Origin: Shewanella colwelliana ATCC 39565
GTDB taxonomy: Bacteria > Pseudomonadota > Gammaproteobacteria > Enterobacterales > Shewanellaceae
Assembly: GCF_000518705.1 (NCBI RefSeq)
Contig: NZ_JAEC01000004.1
Coordinates: 218,285 to 282,284 of the forward strand
Length of the DNA stretch: 64,000 nt
Direction of reading: 5' to 3'
Of this stretch, positions 29,356-39,611 are shown piece by piece; within the stretch, counting starts at the first letter, position 1; every line of letters starts with the position of its first letter. Below the pieces are notes generated by a model that searched no databases, was not told where the DNA came from, and worked only from the letters and a program-made list of their open reading frames with translations. The translations under genes and the position numbers were made by a program.

Positions 29356-30285
29356 ATGCGCGTAATTTTAGCCCCAATGGAAGGCGTTGCCGATGCCCCG
29401 ATGCGAGCTCTGTTAACCCGTGTAGGTGGGTATGACATGGTCGTTAGCGAATTTATTCGTGTCGTCGATCAACTACTACCAGAAAAAGTCTTTTACCGGT
29501 TATGTGCAGAGCTTAAACATCAATGCCACACCGAGGCAGGCACACCGGTTCGCTTGCAGCTACTCGGACAAAACCCAGATTGGATGGCAGAAAACGCGCT
29601 ACGCGCAGTTGAATTAGGCTCCCGTGGCGTCGATTTAAATTATGGTTGTCCTGCCCCTATGGTTAATCGTAGTAACGGCGGCGCAGCACTGCTCAAAGAG
29701 CCAGAAACTATCTATCGCGTGACTAAAGCTGTACGCGATGCCGTCCCAGCCGGTAAACCCGTGTCCGCTAAAATACGCTTAGGCTGGGATGACAAAAGTC
29801 GGTGTATCGAAATCGCACAGGCAATTGAATCGGCTGGCGCAACCGAATTAACCGTACATGCTAGAACGAAAGAGGAAGCCTATCGGCCACCAGCCCATTG
29901 GGAGTATATCGCTAAGATTAAGCAAGCAGTCCGCTTACCTATTATCGCCAATGGTGAGGTGTGGAGCCGTGAAGACTACTTAAAATGCCAGCAAGTCAGT
30001 GGTTGTGATGACGTAATGCTTGGGCGGGGCGCGTTAACCGTGCCAAACTTGGCACATGTGGTCAAAGGCACCCAAACGCCCATGAGCTGGCAAGAAGTGA
30101 AAGCACTCCTGATCCAATACTCCGACTTTGAGATTGTCAACGAGAAAGAAAAATACTATCCAGCCCGCATTAAACAGTGGCTGCGCTTCATCGCGAGACA
30201 TTACAGTGAGGGCGAAGCCTTATTTCTGCAAGTTCGCGTACTTAAACATACCCCAGATATATTGTCGCTGTTAAAAAACAGTTAA
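29356..30285 (+). CDS. dusC: tRNA-dihydrouridine(16) synthase
   Basis: A flavin enzyme that reduces uridine in the D-loop of tRNA. The 309 residues start MRVILAPMEGVADAPMRALL, as in E. coli DusC, and contain EFIRVVDQLLPEKVF, typical of DusC rather than DusA or DusB. The catalytic cysteine lies in NYGCPAPMVNRSNGGAALL. FMN-contact motifs are TVHARTKEEAYR and PIIANGEVWS, with GRGALTVPNL near the end. The assignment to position 16 comes from the DusC family. Confidence 0.94.
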   Translation: MRVILAPMEGVADAPMRALLTRVGGYDMVVSEFIRVVDQLLPEKVFYRLCAELKHQCHTEAGTPVRLQLLGQNPDWMAENALRAVELGSRGVDLNYGCPAPMVNRSNGGAALLKEPETIYRVTKAVRDAVPAGKPVSAKIRLGWDDKSRCIEIAQAIESAGATELTVHARTKEEAYRPPAHWEYIAKIKQAVRLPIIANGEVWSREDYLKCQQVSGCDDVMLGRGALTVPNLAHVVKGTQTPMSWQEVKALLIQYSDFEIVNEKEKYYPARIKQWLRFIARHYSEGEALFLQVRVLKHTPDILSLLKNS

Positions 30286-30435
30286 CTTGCAGCCAGCATT
30301 GGGGTTTCACTGGTCTGATCTTATTGTTGCACACCAATTTTCCTAAAAATCACACCGAGTTTTGATCTCAGTCATAGCCAATTTGCGCCAGCGGCTTAGA
30401 CTGAATATCCATCAACATAAACTAGGCATTGATTT

Positions 30436-30792
30436 GTGAGCAGATCCCATATCAGACATGAACTGTCGGAGCTTGAAGCTAATCTCAGGAAAGAGTTAGG
30501 TGCACTGCTAAGGTTGAACCATTTATCTATTGATTGTGAGTCGTTGTCACTGTCATCGTTAATAGATGAGTTAACCGCAGCCAAACTTTGCGATGAACCA
30601 CTCTTTCTCAAACTTACCCAACTCGATGCCGCAATGTGCCAACTCGACATTGATCTCTATGGATTATGTTCTGACTGCGAGTCGGAAATTGAGCAGCAGA
30701 GAATTGACGCCAATCCCTTGGAGCAGCGCTGTGCACAATGCGCTGCCGATCATGAACACGAACACCGCCAAGAGTTGCGTTTGACTCATTAA
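30436..30792 (+). CDS. TraR/DksA-type zinc-finger protein
   Basis: A 118-residue protein with a helical N-terminal part and a C-terminal C4 zinc finger, CSDCESEI then ANPLEQRCAQC, as in DksA/TraR proteins that bind RNA polymerase. It is shorter than DksA (about 150 residues), and whether it keeps the acidic tip residues needed for ppGpp-type regulation cannot be judged. The start codon is GTG at 30436. It lies 150 bases after dusC on the same strand. Confidence 0.8.
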   Translation: MSRSHIRHELSELEANLRKELGALLRLNHLSIDCESLSLSSLIDELTAAKLCDEPLFLKLTQLDAAMCQLDIDLYGLCSDCESEIEQQRIDANPLEQRCAQCAADHEHEHRQELRLTH

Positions 30793-30987
30793 ACCTATGT
30801 GTCAGCTATCTGCTACAAATGGTATCTGACACAGTGCCCAACCTCTGCTGTCCATGAATTGTCACCACCGCTGGTAACTGATGTTGACTTAAGCGACCTG
30901 TCATCATAGTCCTGTTTATACACTGCACTCCATCAAATCTGTAGCCTCCATATTTAACCATTAACGATAATGGTTTAATTCGCCCAT
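30793..30987. other. Intergenic region with no recognised gene
   Basis: About 195 bases between the DksA-like gene and the TonB-receptor terminator. I see no promoter, RNA or repeat that I can support. Confidence 0.5.
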
Positions 30988-31016
30988 AAAAAAACCTCCA
31001 ACTAAGGAGGTTTTTT
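30988..31016 (-). terminator. TonB-receptor gene terminator
   Basis: Arms AAACCTCC and GGAGGTTT with a T-run on the minus strand (and a T-run on the plus strand), just past the stop codon. Confidence 0.8.
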
Positions 31017-31032
31017 ATAGGCTAAGCCAGGC

Positions 31033-33711
31033 TTAGAACTTTTGATTTACACGTAAATAGAAAGTACGACCAAGTACATCATACAAGCCCGTGTTCACAT
31101 CGCGATATGCGGCAAAGTTATAATAGGTAGGAGCTTGCTCATCAAACAGATTATTTACCCCAAGCGTAACGGTACCATTCCAATCATGAGTGTAACCCAC
31201 TTGGAAGTTATGCTTGAAATAGCTTGGCGTATCGATGATGTAATCTTCGCCCTGCTCTCTCCAATATTCACCCGACTGGCTGCCAATATAGACCGTAGTC
31301 CACGCTGCGTTAAAATCATCAAAGTACCAGGCTGCAGAGAAGTTACCACGCCATTCTGGGTAGTCAACAACACCTGAGTAATCAATAGTTACCGACTCAG
31401 AGTCAGCCTGCTTTTTAAACTCCAGCACATGGCTCATATCGACCTTAAAGTTAAAGTCACCAAAGCCAGTTTCTAAGTTGTACGCGGTGGCAAAATCGAA
31501 ACCTGATGTCTCAACCGTTGCAATATTAACCACACCACTTTCGATGTATTCGATCTTACCGTCAGCACCACGGGTCACAAACTGCGAACCACCATTAACC
31601 TTTTCATCACGAATCACATCTGATGCACTCACAGACTCAATCTTATTGTCATAAGTGATGGCATAATAAGACAGCTCAAGGCTCCATGCGTCGGTCACAT
31701 TCCATACACCGCCTAGTGTTAAAGAGTTACCCTCTTCAGCTTCTAGATTAGGGTTACCGCCGTACCAAGTTTTGTGTTGATTTCCCGTTGCACAGTAGTT
31801 GGCATCTGAGTCGTTGTTCGCTTCACACCACACTGAATCATAAGCCTTCTCAAAGCTTAGTGATTGAGATGAGAACATCTCCCCCATGTTTGGTGCACGG
31901 AAAGAGTCACCATAACTGGCACGAAGGAGTAACGAATCAACTGGACGCCAGCTTAAACCAAACTTAGGCACAACGGCATCAAATGTCGATGATTTGGTCA
32001 CGACCCCCTCAGGACCACTCAGGCTTCCCTCTTGCTCATACTTTTCATAGCGAACTGCCGCTGAAAACTCAAAGTTAGCAGGCAAACCCACTTGGAACTC
32101 TGTGTATACAGCTTGGCGCGTACGCTCAGCATCAACATCATCGCCACCTGAGCCACCAGAGATAATACCTGCTGCAGACTCAGGGTCGCTAGTTTGTTTA
32201 AAGTTGATCATTTCATACTCGATACCACCAACCATAGCAACAGTGAAATCTCCATTTTCAAGCACTAATGTACTGGCTAACGCATCAAACTGAGTGCTGT
32301 CGAATTTGCCTTGATATACGCCAGTATGAGCCGCAGCACCGTACAACTTAGCCATCTGTGCATCCCACTCGGCATAGCTCATTCCAGAAGTATTAAAGAT
32401 GTCATACTCACCAGTATCGATTTCGCTCTGAATGATGTTGTCATTGATTAAGTTATAATTGAAAGAGTTAGTGGTTGACGCAGAATGCTGAGCATTGATC
32501 TCCCAGTCAATCCCATTACCGACTTCTGAGTAACCAACAAATCCACCTAAAATATCGTAGTTATTGGTCTCGGTTAATGTGTCGCGCTCGCCAATCTGTA
32601 CCGAGCGCATATAAAGCGTCATATCTGCGCCAGTTGGGTTGTATTGGTTATCTGCGCCCATTACTGGATAGTTAGTTGACACAGGCGTGCCGGCATAACG
32701 CGTATTGGTTTCGCTCAACGATGCAGACCCACGACCACGGAACTGAATGTTATCAGTCACTTCATAGTTGAAATTGGTCATGAATGAGTTACGCGTCATG
32801 TCGCCAAATAACTTGGTGACAGCCCCGTAACTGTAGAAACAGCGACCGTTATTTTCACCGTCTGTACCATCGGAAACATTTTCTGTTTGATCGCACATAT
32901 CAGAATTAGCGTAAAAGTCATAAATCGGCTTGCCATCTGCATCTAACTTGCCAGTGTTGTAGTAACCATTTGGCACTGAGCTGAACGAACTGTAATCGCC
33001 ATAAGAGGGATCATCCATATTCCATATATCACGGTCCATCACAGATTTAGTGTCATAGTACTCATAGGTAAATGTGACATTGCCTTTATCTGAATTGAAG
33101 CCCGCAGCGATAGAGAATCGGTTGGCATCTCCGCCGTCGATATCGGGTTGCTCAGTGCTAAAATCAAGCTGGAAACCATCAAACTCTTTCTTGGTAATAA
33201 TGTTAATTACACCTGCAACAGCATCAGAACCATAAACCGCAGAGGCGCCATCACGTAAGATTTCGATTCGCTCTACTATTGCCAATGGAATTTGCGAAGT
33301 ATCGGCAACCGCACCTGAGCTAGAACTTGTGCCAGGCATACGACGGCCATCTAGCAGGACAAGCGTTGCTTGTGCACCAAGACCGCGCATATTAATACTG
33401 GCAGTAGAGCTAGCACCAGATCCATAACCTGACATGCCACGCCAAGAACCAAAACTGTTAATGGCTGAGTTGTTAAGCACATCTGCAACGGTTTTCTCAC
33501 CCGTTAAGGCTATATCTGCTGCGCTGAGCACAGTTACAGGTGAGGAAGTTTCCATATCCACCTGTTTAATGCGTGAACCAGTTACTTCGATGCGTTCTAC
33601 TTTTTCACTTTGCTCTTCAGCAAATACTGTTCCTGAAAAAGCCATACTCGATGTCGTTAAGGCAAATATGCCTACGCGAACCGCTTTCGCTGTTAAGGTC
33701 AAAGAGTTCAT
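31033..33711 (-). CDS. TonB-dependent outer-membrane receptor
   Basis: An 892-residue protein with a signal peptide (cleaved near TVFAEEQ). The plug domain is clear: IEVTGSRIKQ (TonB-box-adjacent region), MRGLGAQATLVLLDGRRMPG, and then IVERIEILRDGASAVYGSDAVAGVINIITKK. A long C-terminal barrel follows, ending with GRTFYLRVNQKF, whose terminal aromatic residue is typical of outer-membrane proteins. Several cysteines in extracellular-loop-like regions could form disulfides. The ligand is not evident; no transport or enzyme gene next to it identifies one. GAGGGAAA precedes the ATG. Confidence 0.95.
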   Translation of the reverse strand: MNSLTLTAKAVRVGIFALTTSSMAFSGTVFAEEQSEKVERIEVTGSRIKQVDMETSSPVTVLSAADIALTGEKTVADVLNNSAINSFGSWRGMSGYGSGASSTASINMRGLGAQATLVLLDGRRMPGTSSSSGAVADTSQIPLAIVERIEILRDGASAVYGSDAVAGVINIITKKEFDGFQLDFSTEQPDIDGGDANRFSIAAGFNSDKGNVTFTYEYYDTKSVMDRDIWNMDDPSYGDYSSFSSVPNGYYNTGKLDADGKPIYDFYANSDMCDQTENVSDGTDGENNGRCFYSYGAVTKLFGDMTRNSFMTNFNYEVTDNIQFRGRGSASLSETNTRYAGTPVSTNYPVMGADNQYNPTGADMTLYMRSVQIGERDTLTETNNYDILGGFVGYSEVGNGIDWEINAQHSASTTNSFNYNLINDNIIQSEIDTGEYDIFNTSGMSYAEWDAQMAKLYGAAAHTGVYQGKFDSTQFDALASTLVLENGDFTVAMVGGIEYEMINFKQTSDPESAAGIISGGSGGDDVDAERTRQAVYTEFQVGLPANFEFSAAVRYEKYEQEGSLSGPEGVVTKSSTFDAVVPKFGLSWRPVDSLLLRASYGDSFRAPNMGEMFSSQSLSFEKAYDSVWCEANNDSDANYCATGNQHKTWYGGNPNLEAEEGNSLTLGGVWNVTDAWSLELSYYAITYDNKIESVSASDVIRDEKVNGGSQFVTRGADGKIEYIESGVVNIATVETSGFDFATAYNLETGFGDFNFKVDMSHVLEFKKQADSESVTIDYSGVVDYPEWRGNFSAAWYFDDFNAAWTTVYIGSQSGEYWREQGEDYIIDTPSYFKHNFQVGYTHDWNGTVTLGVNNLFDEQAPTYYNFAAYRDVNTGLYDVLGRTFYLRVNQKF

Positions 33712-34509
33712 ATGTTTCCCTCATATACGAGTAATTAACAAAAATTTCTCGCTTAATAATATTTATTGTTTTGTTTTTAAATAAGAAGTTAATCCTTCGG
33801 TATAGATATTGTTAAAAAACAAAAAACATGTCAACGAATAGTGCACAAAAACAACCTAAATGAAACCAATTGATACACATGAAATAACAAAAAATTATTA
33901 CAAATAATAAGGAGCCCAAAAAAGCCATAAAAAACAACGACCTAAAAAGCAAAGGTGATAAGCAAGAGAACGAGCAAAGTAAATACATTACATTAAAGTC
34001 AGTGGATACAAATAAATACACATGTATGATTACTGTTTTAATTATTAATAAAAGATCAATAATAAACACTAAACACAACAAGTATCGAAACATTGTAAAC
34101 GCTCGGCAAATTTTAGAAGCTCTAAAAATCCACCCTAGTTAATAAAATGTTACTGAGTGAAGGGTGATATAATTATCCAGCTATTTTAATATTAAATAAA
34201 TATTGTTATTTACAACTAGTATGTCATTAAATAAATGGAACGTTGGCGGGGTTCAGCAAGATATTAGAAATCTAAAACAGCAACATTGCGTACCAACTAA
34301 ATAGATGACGGCCACGAGTCAAAACGAGCAGCGTACTAAGGATATTATGAGCATCAATGTATTCAAAGAAAGACTTGAGTGCTCTCATCACCAATACCCA
34401 GCAACAAGGCTAAATCAAGCCGATTGAATTAACATCAGCTTAGTCTAATCGGCAGACTTGACATTGTCGCGACTCAATTGACACAAAAAAACGATTGTGG
34501 CAGGAAAGA
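33712..34509. other. AT-rich 800-base region without a supported gene
   Basis: The part 33780-34090 is strongly A-rich on the plus strand, and 34130-34230 is AT-rich. It should contain the TonB-receptor promoter near its left end. A frame open on the minus strand (33812-34093) encodes a very hydrophobic peptide without a ribosome site and is probably chance. A 26-codon plus-strand ORF (34347-34427) has an AAGGA upstream but nothing else to support it. Confidence 0.5.
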
Positions 34510-35427
34510 TTAACTCAGTAGCACCTTAGCGAAATAGATCGCGCATGTCCCTTCATGAGCGGAATAATAGCTGATGCGTAACTCCTCTTCGGTCACTATA
34601 ACTCCGGCATAGCTGGTATCGCCACCAGACGGTAAGGTCAAACACTCAATCAACTCCCCTTTACTAGATAAAACCTCAACAATTGATGTTCTTACACGCT
34701 CATCATATAGCCGTACCACGGCAAAGTGTCGCCCTTGCCATATAAAATTGACTGGACCACCGATACGTTTATCTAACACGCGCCAATGCCAGGAAGTATA
34801 GGGAGGATTGGCTTCACCAAGCAGCGCTCGCTCATCGGTTTGCCAGAGGGGATCTCGTCTAAGAAGACACCACGCCTTGCCTTCATAATCAAATACCAAC
34901 CCTGACTCATTCACATAGCCACTTTGATTTAATCGTGGTTTCAGCTGAGTGTATTGCAGCCCATCATCACTACGATATAAAGCGACATAACCATGAAGCT
35001 CGTTAGGGTGGTAAGCAACGCCATACAAACAATCTTTATGCTCAGTGACGCGCCACAGCCATTCATCTTTACCTGCTAACTCTTGCCCTGATGACCAATC
35101 TTTACCATCCTTTGATTGCCAATAGTAAGATTGCAGATTTTGCTCACTCTTATTGTGAAGCGTGGCACCGCCAAAAAGATAAAGTTGTTGCTGAAACACG
35201 ACTAACTTTCCATCACGAAGATCGGTCTCAGCAGAAGTGATTAGCGCTGAACTATGCCATGTCACACCATCGTCACAAGATTTGAGAATACGCAGCGCAC
35301 CATCAGGAGAGACATGGGCGCGACCTTCTCGAAATACGCAGTAAAGCGCACCATTAAACGCCGCTAAGCCAGTAAAGGCATTATGTTAACCTTGGTCGCA
35401 AACCTTTGTTACTAATATGATTTCCAT
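34510..35427 (-). pseudogene. Sialidase/beta-propeller-like gene with nonsense codon 14
   Basis: An ATG at 35427, preceded by GGAG at seven bases, reads MEIILVTKVCDQG and then meets TAA (35386-35388). The same frame continues without further stop to 34510 (305 codons in all), and the sequence after the stop (HNAFTGLAAFNGALYCVFRE, then SPDGALRILKSCDDGVTW) is clearly coding: it has the SxDxGxTW-like Asp-box typical of sialidase-type beta-propellers, and further propeller strands follow such as YLFGGATLHN and LYRSDDGLQYTQL. An internal GTG at 35265 could start a 251-residue product lacking the first blade. I call it a pseudogene, barring a sequencing error or stop-codon readthrough. Confidence 0.75.
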
Positions 35428-35486
35428 TGGTATACTCCGCTTGAAGGCTATAGAGAGTTATAGCATTGCAGCACAATTGTGGGTAC

Positions 35487-35513
35487 AAAAAAGGCCGCCT
35501 AAGCGACCTCTTT
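35487..35513 (-). terminator. rluB terminator (imperfect)
   Basis: AAAGGCCGC and GCGACCTCTTT form an imperfect stem about CTAA, with an A-run on the plus strand giving a minus-strand T-run. Confidence 0.5.
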
Positions 35514-35530
35514 GGGATACTGTAACTCGG

Positions 35531-36397
35531 TTAGCTACGTTGACGTGGTGTTTTGCCTGCAGCGCTCTTATGTTTGCGCACAGCCCGCCGAATTTTGGCA
35601 CTTTTGACTTTAGCACGAGCAACACTGTGCTTGTCCGTTCCCATTAGGGTACGTGTTTCCTCTTCCATGCCGGCCAATTTCCTTAGGTAATTAACCTGCT
35701 CAATTGGCAACTCAATCCAACCACCACGCGGCAAGGTTTTTGGCAACTCGATCATACCGTAACGAATACGGATCAGACGGCTCACCTGTACCTCTTGCGA
35801 TTCCCATAAGCGACGAACTTCACGATTACGGCCTTCGGCTAGTGATACATGCCACCACTTGTTCATGCCCTCACCACCAGCTGGTTTTACTTTATCAAAG
35901 TGAGCTGGACCATCTTCAAGGGTTACACCTGTGCGTAAACGCTGAATGCAAGCGTCATTGACTTCACCAAATGTACGCACAGCGTACTCGCGCTCCACTT
36001 CATGTGAAGGGTGCATTAGTCGGTTGGCCAATTCACCATCAGAGGTAAACAATAACAAACCAGAGGTGTTGATATCCAAACGGCCGACCGCGACCCAGCG
36101 TGAATCACGCGTGCGTGGTAATCTATCAAAGACCGTAGGACGTCCTTCAGGATCTTTGCGGCTGCAAATTTCACCTTCTGGCTTATGGTAGGCTATCACA
36201 CGGCATACCAGATCCTCTTCAGACTTTACCGAAACCGCGCGACCATCGATACGCACCTTGGCGTCAGCCTCAATACGATCACCTAGCTTAGCAATTTCAC
36301 CGTCAATACTAACTCGACCTGCAGCAATCCATGCCTCCATCTCACGACGGGAGCCATGGCCTGCTCGGGCCAAGACTTTCTGCAATTTTTCACTCAT
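35531..36397 (-). CDS. rluB: 23S rRNA pseudouridine(2605) synthase
   Basis: RluB isomerises U2605 in 23S rRNA. The 288 residues open with an S4 RNA-binding domain ([22 protein letters not shown]). The catalytic domain has the RsuA/RluB/E/F motif [14 protein letters not shown] with the catalytic Asp, and later [19 protein letters not shown] basic C-terminal tail ([14 protein letters not shown]) is typical of RluB. It overlaps scpB by eight bases, an arrangement that is conserved in gammaproteobacteria. Confidence 0.95.
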   Translation of the reverse strand: MSEKLQKVLARAGHGSRREMEAWIAAGRVSIDGEIAKLGDRIEADAKVRIDGRAVSVKSEEDLVCRVIAYHKPEGEICSRKDPEGRPTVFDRLPRTRDSRWVAVGRLDINTSGLLLFTSDGELANRLMHPSHEVEREYAVRTFGEVNDACIQRLRTGVTLEDGPAHFDKVKPAGGEGMNKWWHVSLAEGRNREVRRLWESQEVQVSRLIRIRYGMIELPKTLPRGGWIELPIEQVNYLRKLAGMEEETRTLMGTDKHSVARAKVKSAKIRRAVRKHKSAAGKTPRQRS

Positions 36398-37031
36398 TAG
36401 TAGACTCTTCTATAGTGTTGGGCACGGTTTCATCGTCGGGCACGCTTACCTCAGCGCTCACCCCACCAGAAAACAGTGCCGCTAGTGACTCAGTATCAGA
36501 TAGAACGGGAAGATCCGCTATCGTATCTAAGCCAAAATAGGCTAAAAATTCATTTGTAGTCGCATATAACGCGGGCCTTCCCGGCACCTCTTTATGGCCT
36601 ACAATTTTAATCCAATGTCTATCGGATAAACTCTTTATAATGTGGCTACCGACTGCCACACCACGGACAAACTCTATATCTCCTCGTGTCACTGGCTGAC
36701 GATAAGCTATCACTGCCAATGTTTCGAGTGTCGCCCTAGAGTAACGAGGCGCTTTTTCTTGCCACAAAGTTTGCAAATAGGGACTCAAGGTTTCAATCGT
36801 CTGAAAACGATAACCACCCGCCACCTTAGCCAGTTCAATGCCACGGCCTTGATAATCTTGCTGTAACTCCTCTAGCGCTGCTTTAACCTTAACGCGAGAC
36901 ACGTTAAAGTTTGCCAACACACTCTCAGTTAAATGCTTAATTGACACCGTTTTCGCCATGACGAATAAGCTGGCTTCAATCAATTGTTTTAACTGATCAG
37001 GATTAATTTGCAGTTTCTTACCGTTTGACAA
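36390..37031 (-). CDS. scpB: Segregation and condensation protein B
   Basis: ScpB forms, with ScpA and SMC, the condensin complex for chromosome segregation. The 213 residues hold two winged-helix domains: [21 protein letters not shown], and [30 protein letters not shown], the family signature. An acidic tail of about 45 residues follows. It starts directly after scpA. The smc gene is not in this window. Confidence 0.95.
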   Translation of the reverse strand: MSNGKKLQINPDQLKQLIEASLFVMAKTVSIKHLTESVLANFNVSRVKVKAALEELQQDYQGRGIELAKVAGGYRFQTIETLSPYLQTLWQEKAPRYSRATLETLAVIAYRQPVTRGDIEFVRGVAVGSHIIKSLSDRHWIKIVGHKEVPGRPALYATTNEFLAYFGLDTIADLPVLSDTESLAALFSGGVSAEVSVPDDETVPNTIEESTNE

Positions 37032-37832
37032 TCAATACGCCCTAACATGAATCGTTGATAATGGCTCAGCTTGAATTAAGTCAACCAATAGCTCTTTGAC
37101 TAACTCCATTAGCGCTAAGAAGCTCACCACCACACCAGCTCGCCCCTCTTTGACATCGAATAGCTGCTCAAAAGGCAGATAATCCTTGCCTTCAAGCATA
37201 GCTAAAATCTGTGCCATACGTTCCCGGGTTGACAGGTTTTCACGTCTAACATGATGATGCTCAGTCGCTTCAACACGTTTTAACACCGATGCAAATGCGC
37301 TGGCGATATCAAACAAGGATACCGACGGCGGCACGACAACAGGTTTAATATCCGCCGCTGGCAGCGCTTTAGCTTGAAATATATCTCGCTCTAAACGCGG
37401 TAACTCATCTAAGCGCTGTTGGGCGTCTTTAATGACTTCATACGCTTTTAATTGGCGAATAAGTTGCGCCCGAGGATCTTCTTCATCCTCATCGCCCACA
37501 TCAGGCTTTGGCAATAATAACCGCGACTTTATCTCTGCTAAGGTAGCGGCCATGACCAAATAGTCGGCAGCAAGTTCCACTCTGGCACCTTGCAGTAACT
37601 CAATATACTCAAGGTACTGATCCGTCACCGGAGAGATGGCTAAATCCACCACATCCAGCTTTTGTTTCCGGATTAAATATAGCAAGAGATCGAGCGGTCC
37701 TTCGAAGGACTCAAGAAACACCTCTAATGCTTCTGGCGGGATAAACAGATCAGCAGGCAGATGTTTAACCACCTCGCCTCGAACGACTGCTAGCGGTAAA
37801 CTTTGTTGAGTTCCAAGCATCCGCGCTCCCAA
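37032..37832 (-). CDS. scpA: Segregation and condensation protein A
   Basis: ScpA is the kleisin that bridges the SMC heads and binds ScpB. The N-terminal motif FEGPLDLLLYLIRKQKLDVVDLAIS is diagnostic, followed by VMAATLAEIKSRLLLP; a C-terminal winged-helix region comes near VSFLALMELVKELLVDLIQ. The 266 residues are normal. The stop of scpA abuts the scpB start. An in-frame alternative ATG (37820) is four codons in. Confidence 0.95.
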   Translation of the reverse strand: MGARMLGTQQSLPLAVVRGEVVKHLPADLFIPPEALEVFLESFEGPLDLLLYLIRKQKLDVVDLAISPVTDQYLEYIELLQGARVELAADYLVMAATLAEIKSRLLLPKPDVGDEDEEDPRAQLIRQLKAYEVIKDAQQRLDELPRLERDIFQAKALPAADIKPVVVPPSVSLFDIASAFASVLKRVEATEHHHVRRENLSTRERMAQILAMLEGKDYLPFEQLFDVKEGRAGVVVSFLALMELVKELLVDLIQAEPLSTIHVRAY

Positions 37833-37940
37833 TACCCTTTATTTTTCAAAAGGAAACAGACCAACTACAGCGTTTAACCTCTTGATTGCTTTACGCCAAA
37901 CGCGCGATTATACCCGCTAAGCGTCGCAATAGACAGGGGT

Positions 37941-38561
37941 TTAAAGAAACTGACTGACATCCCCTGCGCCTTCACGCAAAATATCGATATCCCCTTCGGA
38001 TAAATCAATCACGGTCGTCGGCTTTTCGCCTAAATAACCACCATGGATAATCACATCCACTTGATGCTCAAGAATGTCACGAATGTGCTCAGGATCGGAC
38101 TCGGTAAACTCCTCGCCTGGCAATATCAAACTGGTCGACATAAGCGGGGCATCTAGCGCTTCAAGCAGCGCCAAAGCAATGACATTATCAGGCACTCGAA
38201 TACCAATGGTCTTTTTCTTAGGGTTCTGTAACCGTTTAGGCACCTCTTTACTTGCTTTAAAAATAAAGGTGAATGGCCCCGGTGTGTTGTGCTTTAACAC
38301 GCGATAAGCTTGATTATCAACCTTTGCATAAGCGGCTAGTTCAGATTGATCGCGCACCATCAGTGAGAAATTGTGGTCATTATCTATCTGACGAATACGG
38401 GCTATACGCGTCATGGCATCTTTTTCGCCTAACAAGCAACCTAAGGCATAACCGGAATCGGTTGGGTAAACCACCACTCCGCCCTGCTTAATCACATTCA
38501 CCGCCTGATTAATCAGTCGTGCCTGTGGATTTTCTTCATGTACATAAAAAAACTGACTCAT
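37941..38561 (-). CDS. yciO: YciO/Sua5/YrdC family protein
   Basis: A 206-residue protein of the YrdC-like fold related to the enzyme that makes threonylcarbamoyl-AMP for tRNA t6A. The fold is visible as GGVVVYPTDSGYALGCLL, RIRQIDNDHNFSLMV and GPFTFIFKASKEVP, then PLMSTSLILPGE. YciO lacks a clearly established role. It lies between rnm and scpA, as in related genomes, and probably forms one transcript with rnm, 23 bases upstream. Confidence 0.9.
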   Translation of the reverse strand: MSQFFYVHEENPQARLINQAVNVIKQGGVVVYPTDSGYALGCLLGEKDAMTRIARIRQIDNDHNFSLMVRDQSELAAYAKVDNQAYRVLKHNTPGPFTFIFKASKEVPKRLQNPKKKTIGIRVPDNVIALALLEALDAPLMSTSLILPGEEFTESDPEHIRDILEHQVDVIIHGGYLGEKPTTVIDLSEGDIDILREGAGDVSQFL

Positions 38562-38584
38562 TTAGATTCCATCCAATTATCCAT

Positions 38585-39418
38585 TTACCATACCCAATCA
38601 ACACCTTGGGGCTGGAACATATTTTTACCTAACTCAATCCAACTGCCAGGAAAATGAAAATCACTACCTAGTGATGCATGCAGTTGATTGAGTTTACTTA
38701 ATGCGATTAAATTATTTCTATCTTCAATGGTTTGCTGACCAAGCACCACTTCCATCGCATCGCCCCCAGCCGCTTTAAACTCTCTAACCAAGCGTTTGAG
38801 CCATTTCCCAGACAGCTTGTAACCACTAGGGTGTGCTAATACCGCGCAGCCACCAGCCTGATGAATAAATGCAATGGCTGTTGCCATGTCGGACCAATTA
38901 TTCGGCACATATCCCGTTTTTCCACGCGCGAGATACTTCTTAAATACCGATGCGGCATTAACGGCATAACCATTATCCGCTAACCAGCGCGCATAATGCC
39001 CACGACTCAGCGCAGCCCCACAGGCTAACGCCTTAGCTCCTTCGTAAGCGCCTTCTATACCCGCCTTTTCTAGGCGCATCCCAATCTCTTTGGCCCGGGC
39101 TTCACGCAACAGGCGTTGCTCGGTCAAAAACTCAGCTAACGGTTCATTGTCAGTATCAATATTCAGTGCAACGATATGAATATCAAAGTTATTCCACCGA
39201 GTTGATATTTCTGTACCATTGATTAAGGTTAACGGCTCACTTTGGTTATTATTAAACTGATGGGCCTCAGTTAAACCTGCGGTTGTATCGTGATCAGTGA
39301 TAGCCAACACTTGTACACCTTTCTCAATGGCGCGAGCAACAAGCTCTGAAGGTGACAACTGTCCGTCTGAAGCGGTCGTGTGGCTGTGAAGATCAATTAA
39401 AAGCGTTTCATTTATCAT
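38585..39418 (-). CDS. rnm: PHP-domain 5'-3' exoribonuclease/nucleotide phosphatase RNase AM
   Basis: A 277-residue metal-dependent enzyme (E. coli YciV/RnaAM) that trims 5' ends of small RNAs and 5S/23S rRNA and hydrolyses 3',5'-nucleoside bisphosphates. PHP metal motifs are visible: IDLHSHTTASDGQLSP, ITDHDTTAGLTEA, GTEISTRW and DIHIVAL; later AHPSGYKL and LGSDFHFPG supply further His/Asp ligands. It begins 380 bases before trpE and is transcribed away from it. In related genomes it lies next to the trp operon in the same way. Confidence 0.92.
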   Translation of the reverse strand: MINETLLIDLHSHTTASDGQLSPSELVARAIEKGVQVLAITDHDTTAGLTEAHQFNNNQSEPLTLINGTEISTRWNNFDIHIVALNIDTDNEPLAEFLTEQRLLREARAKEIGMRLEKAGIEGAYEGAKALACGAALSRGHYARWLADNGYAVNAASVFKKYLARGKTGYVPNNWSDMATAIAFIHQAGGCAVLAHPSGYKLSGKWLKRLVREFKAAGGDAMEVVLGQQTIEDRNNLIALSKLNQLHASLGSDFHFPGSWIELGKNMFQPQGVDWVW

Positions 39419-39534
39419 CCCACTATTCTACTAGAGTTTGTTATTAGAAACATCTAATTGGGTTAAATAGTGCGACAATCCCCTTGATGAGATGTCGCTT
39501 AGACCAAATAAGCACTAAATAGAAAAATATTCAA

Positions 39535-39570
39535 TTGACATCACCGCCACGTGGATGTTTTTATATAGCC
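39535..39570 (+). promoter_or_regulatory. Probable trp operon promoter
   Basis: A perfect -35 TTGACA at 39535-39540 followed by TTTTAT at an 18-base spacing, with TATATA just after. It is about 70 bases before the leader peptide. I did not recognise a TrpR operator of the E. coli type. Confidence 0.55.
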
Positions 39571-39611
39571 ATTAAACAACATTACCTTTTACATAAATGA
39601 GAGACGCTTCG

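Noticed and set aside
33812..34093. Minus-strand 93-codon ORF of hydrophobic residues in an AT-rich gap
   Set aside because: No ribosome site; the hydrophobic content follows from T-rich sequence on the minus strand; no recognisable family.
34347..34427. Plus-strand 26-codon ORF with AAGGA upstream
   Set aside because: Very short, no membrane or known motif, no terminator of clear type after it; likely chance.
36331..36540. Frames on the plus strand within rluB/scpB
   Set aside because: They are opposite-strand shadows of well-supported genes without ribosome sites.
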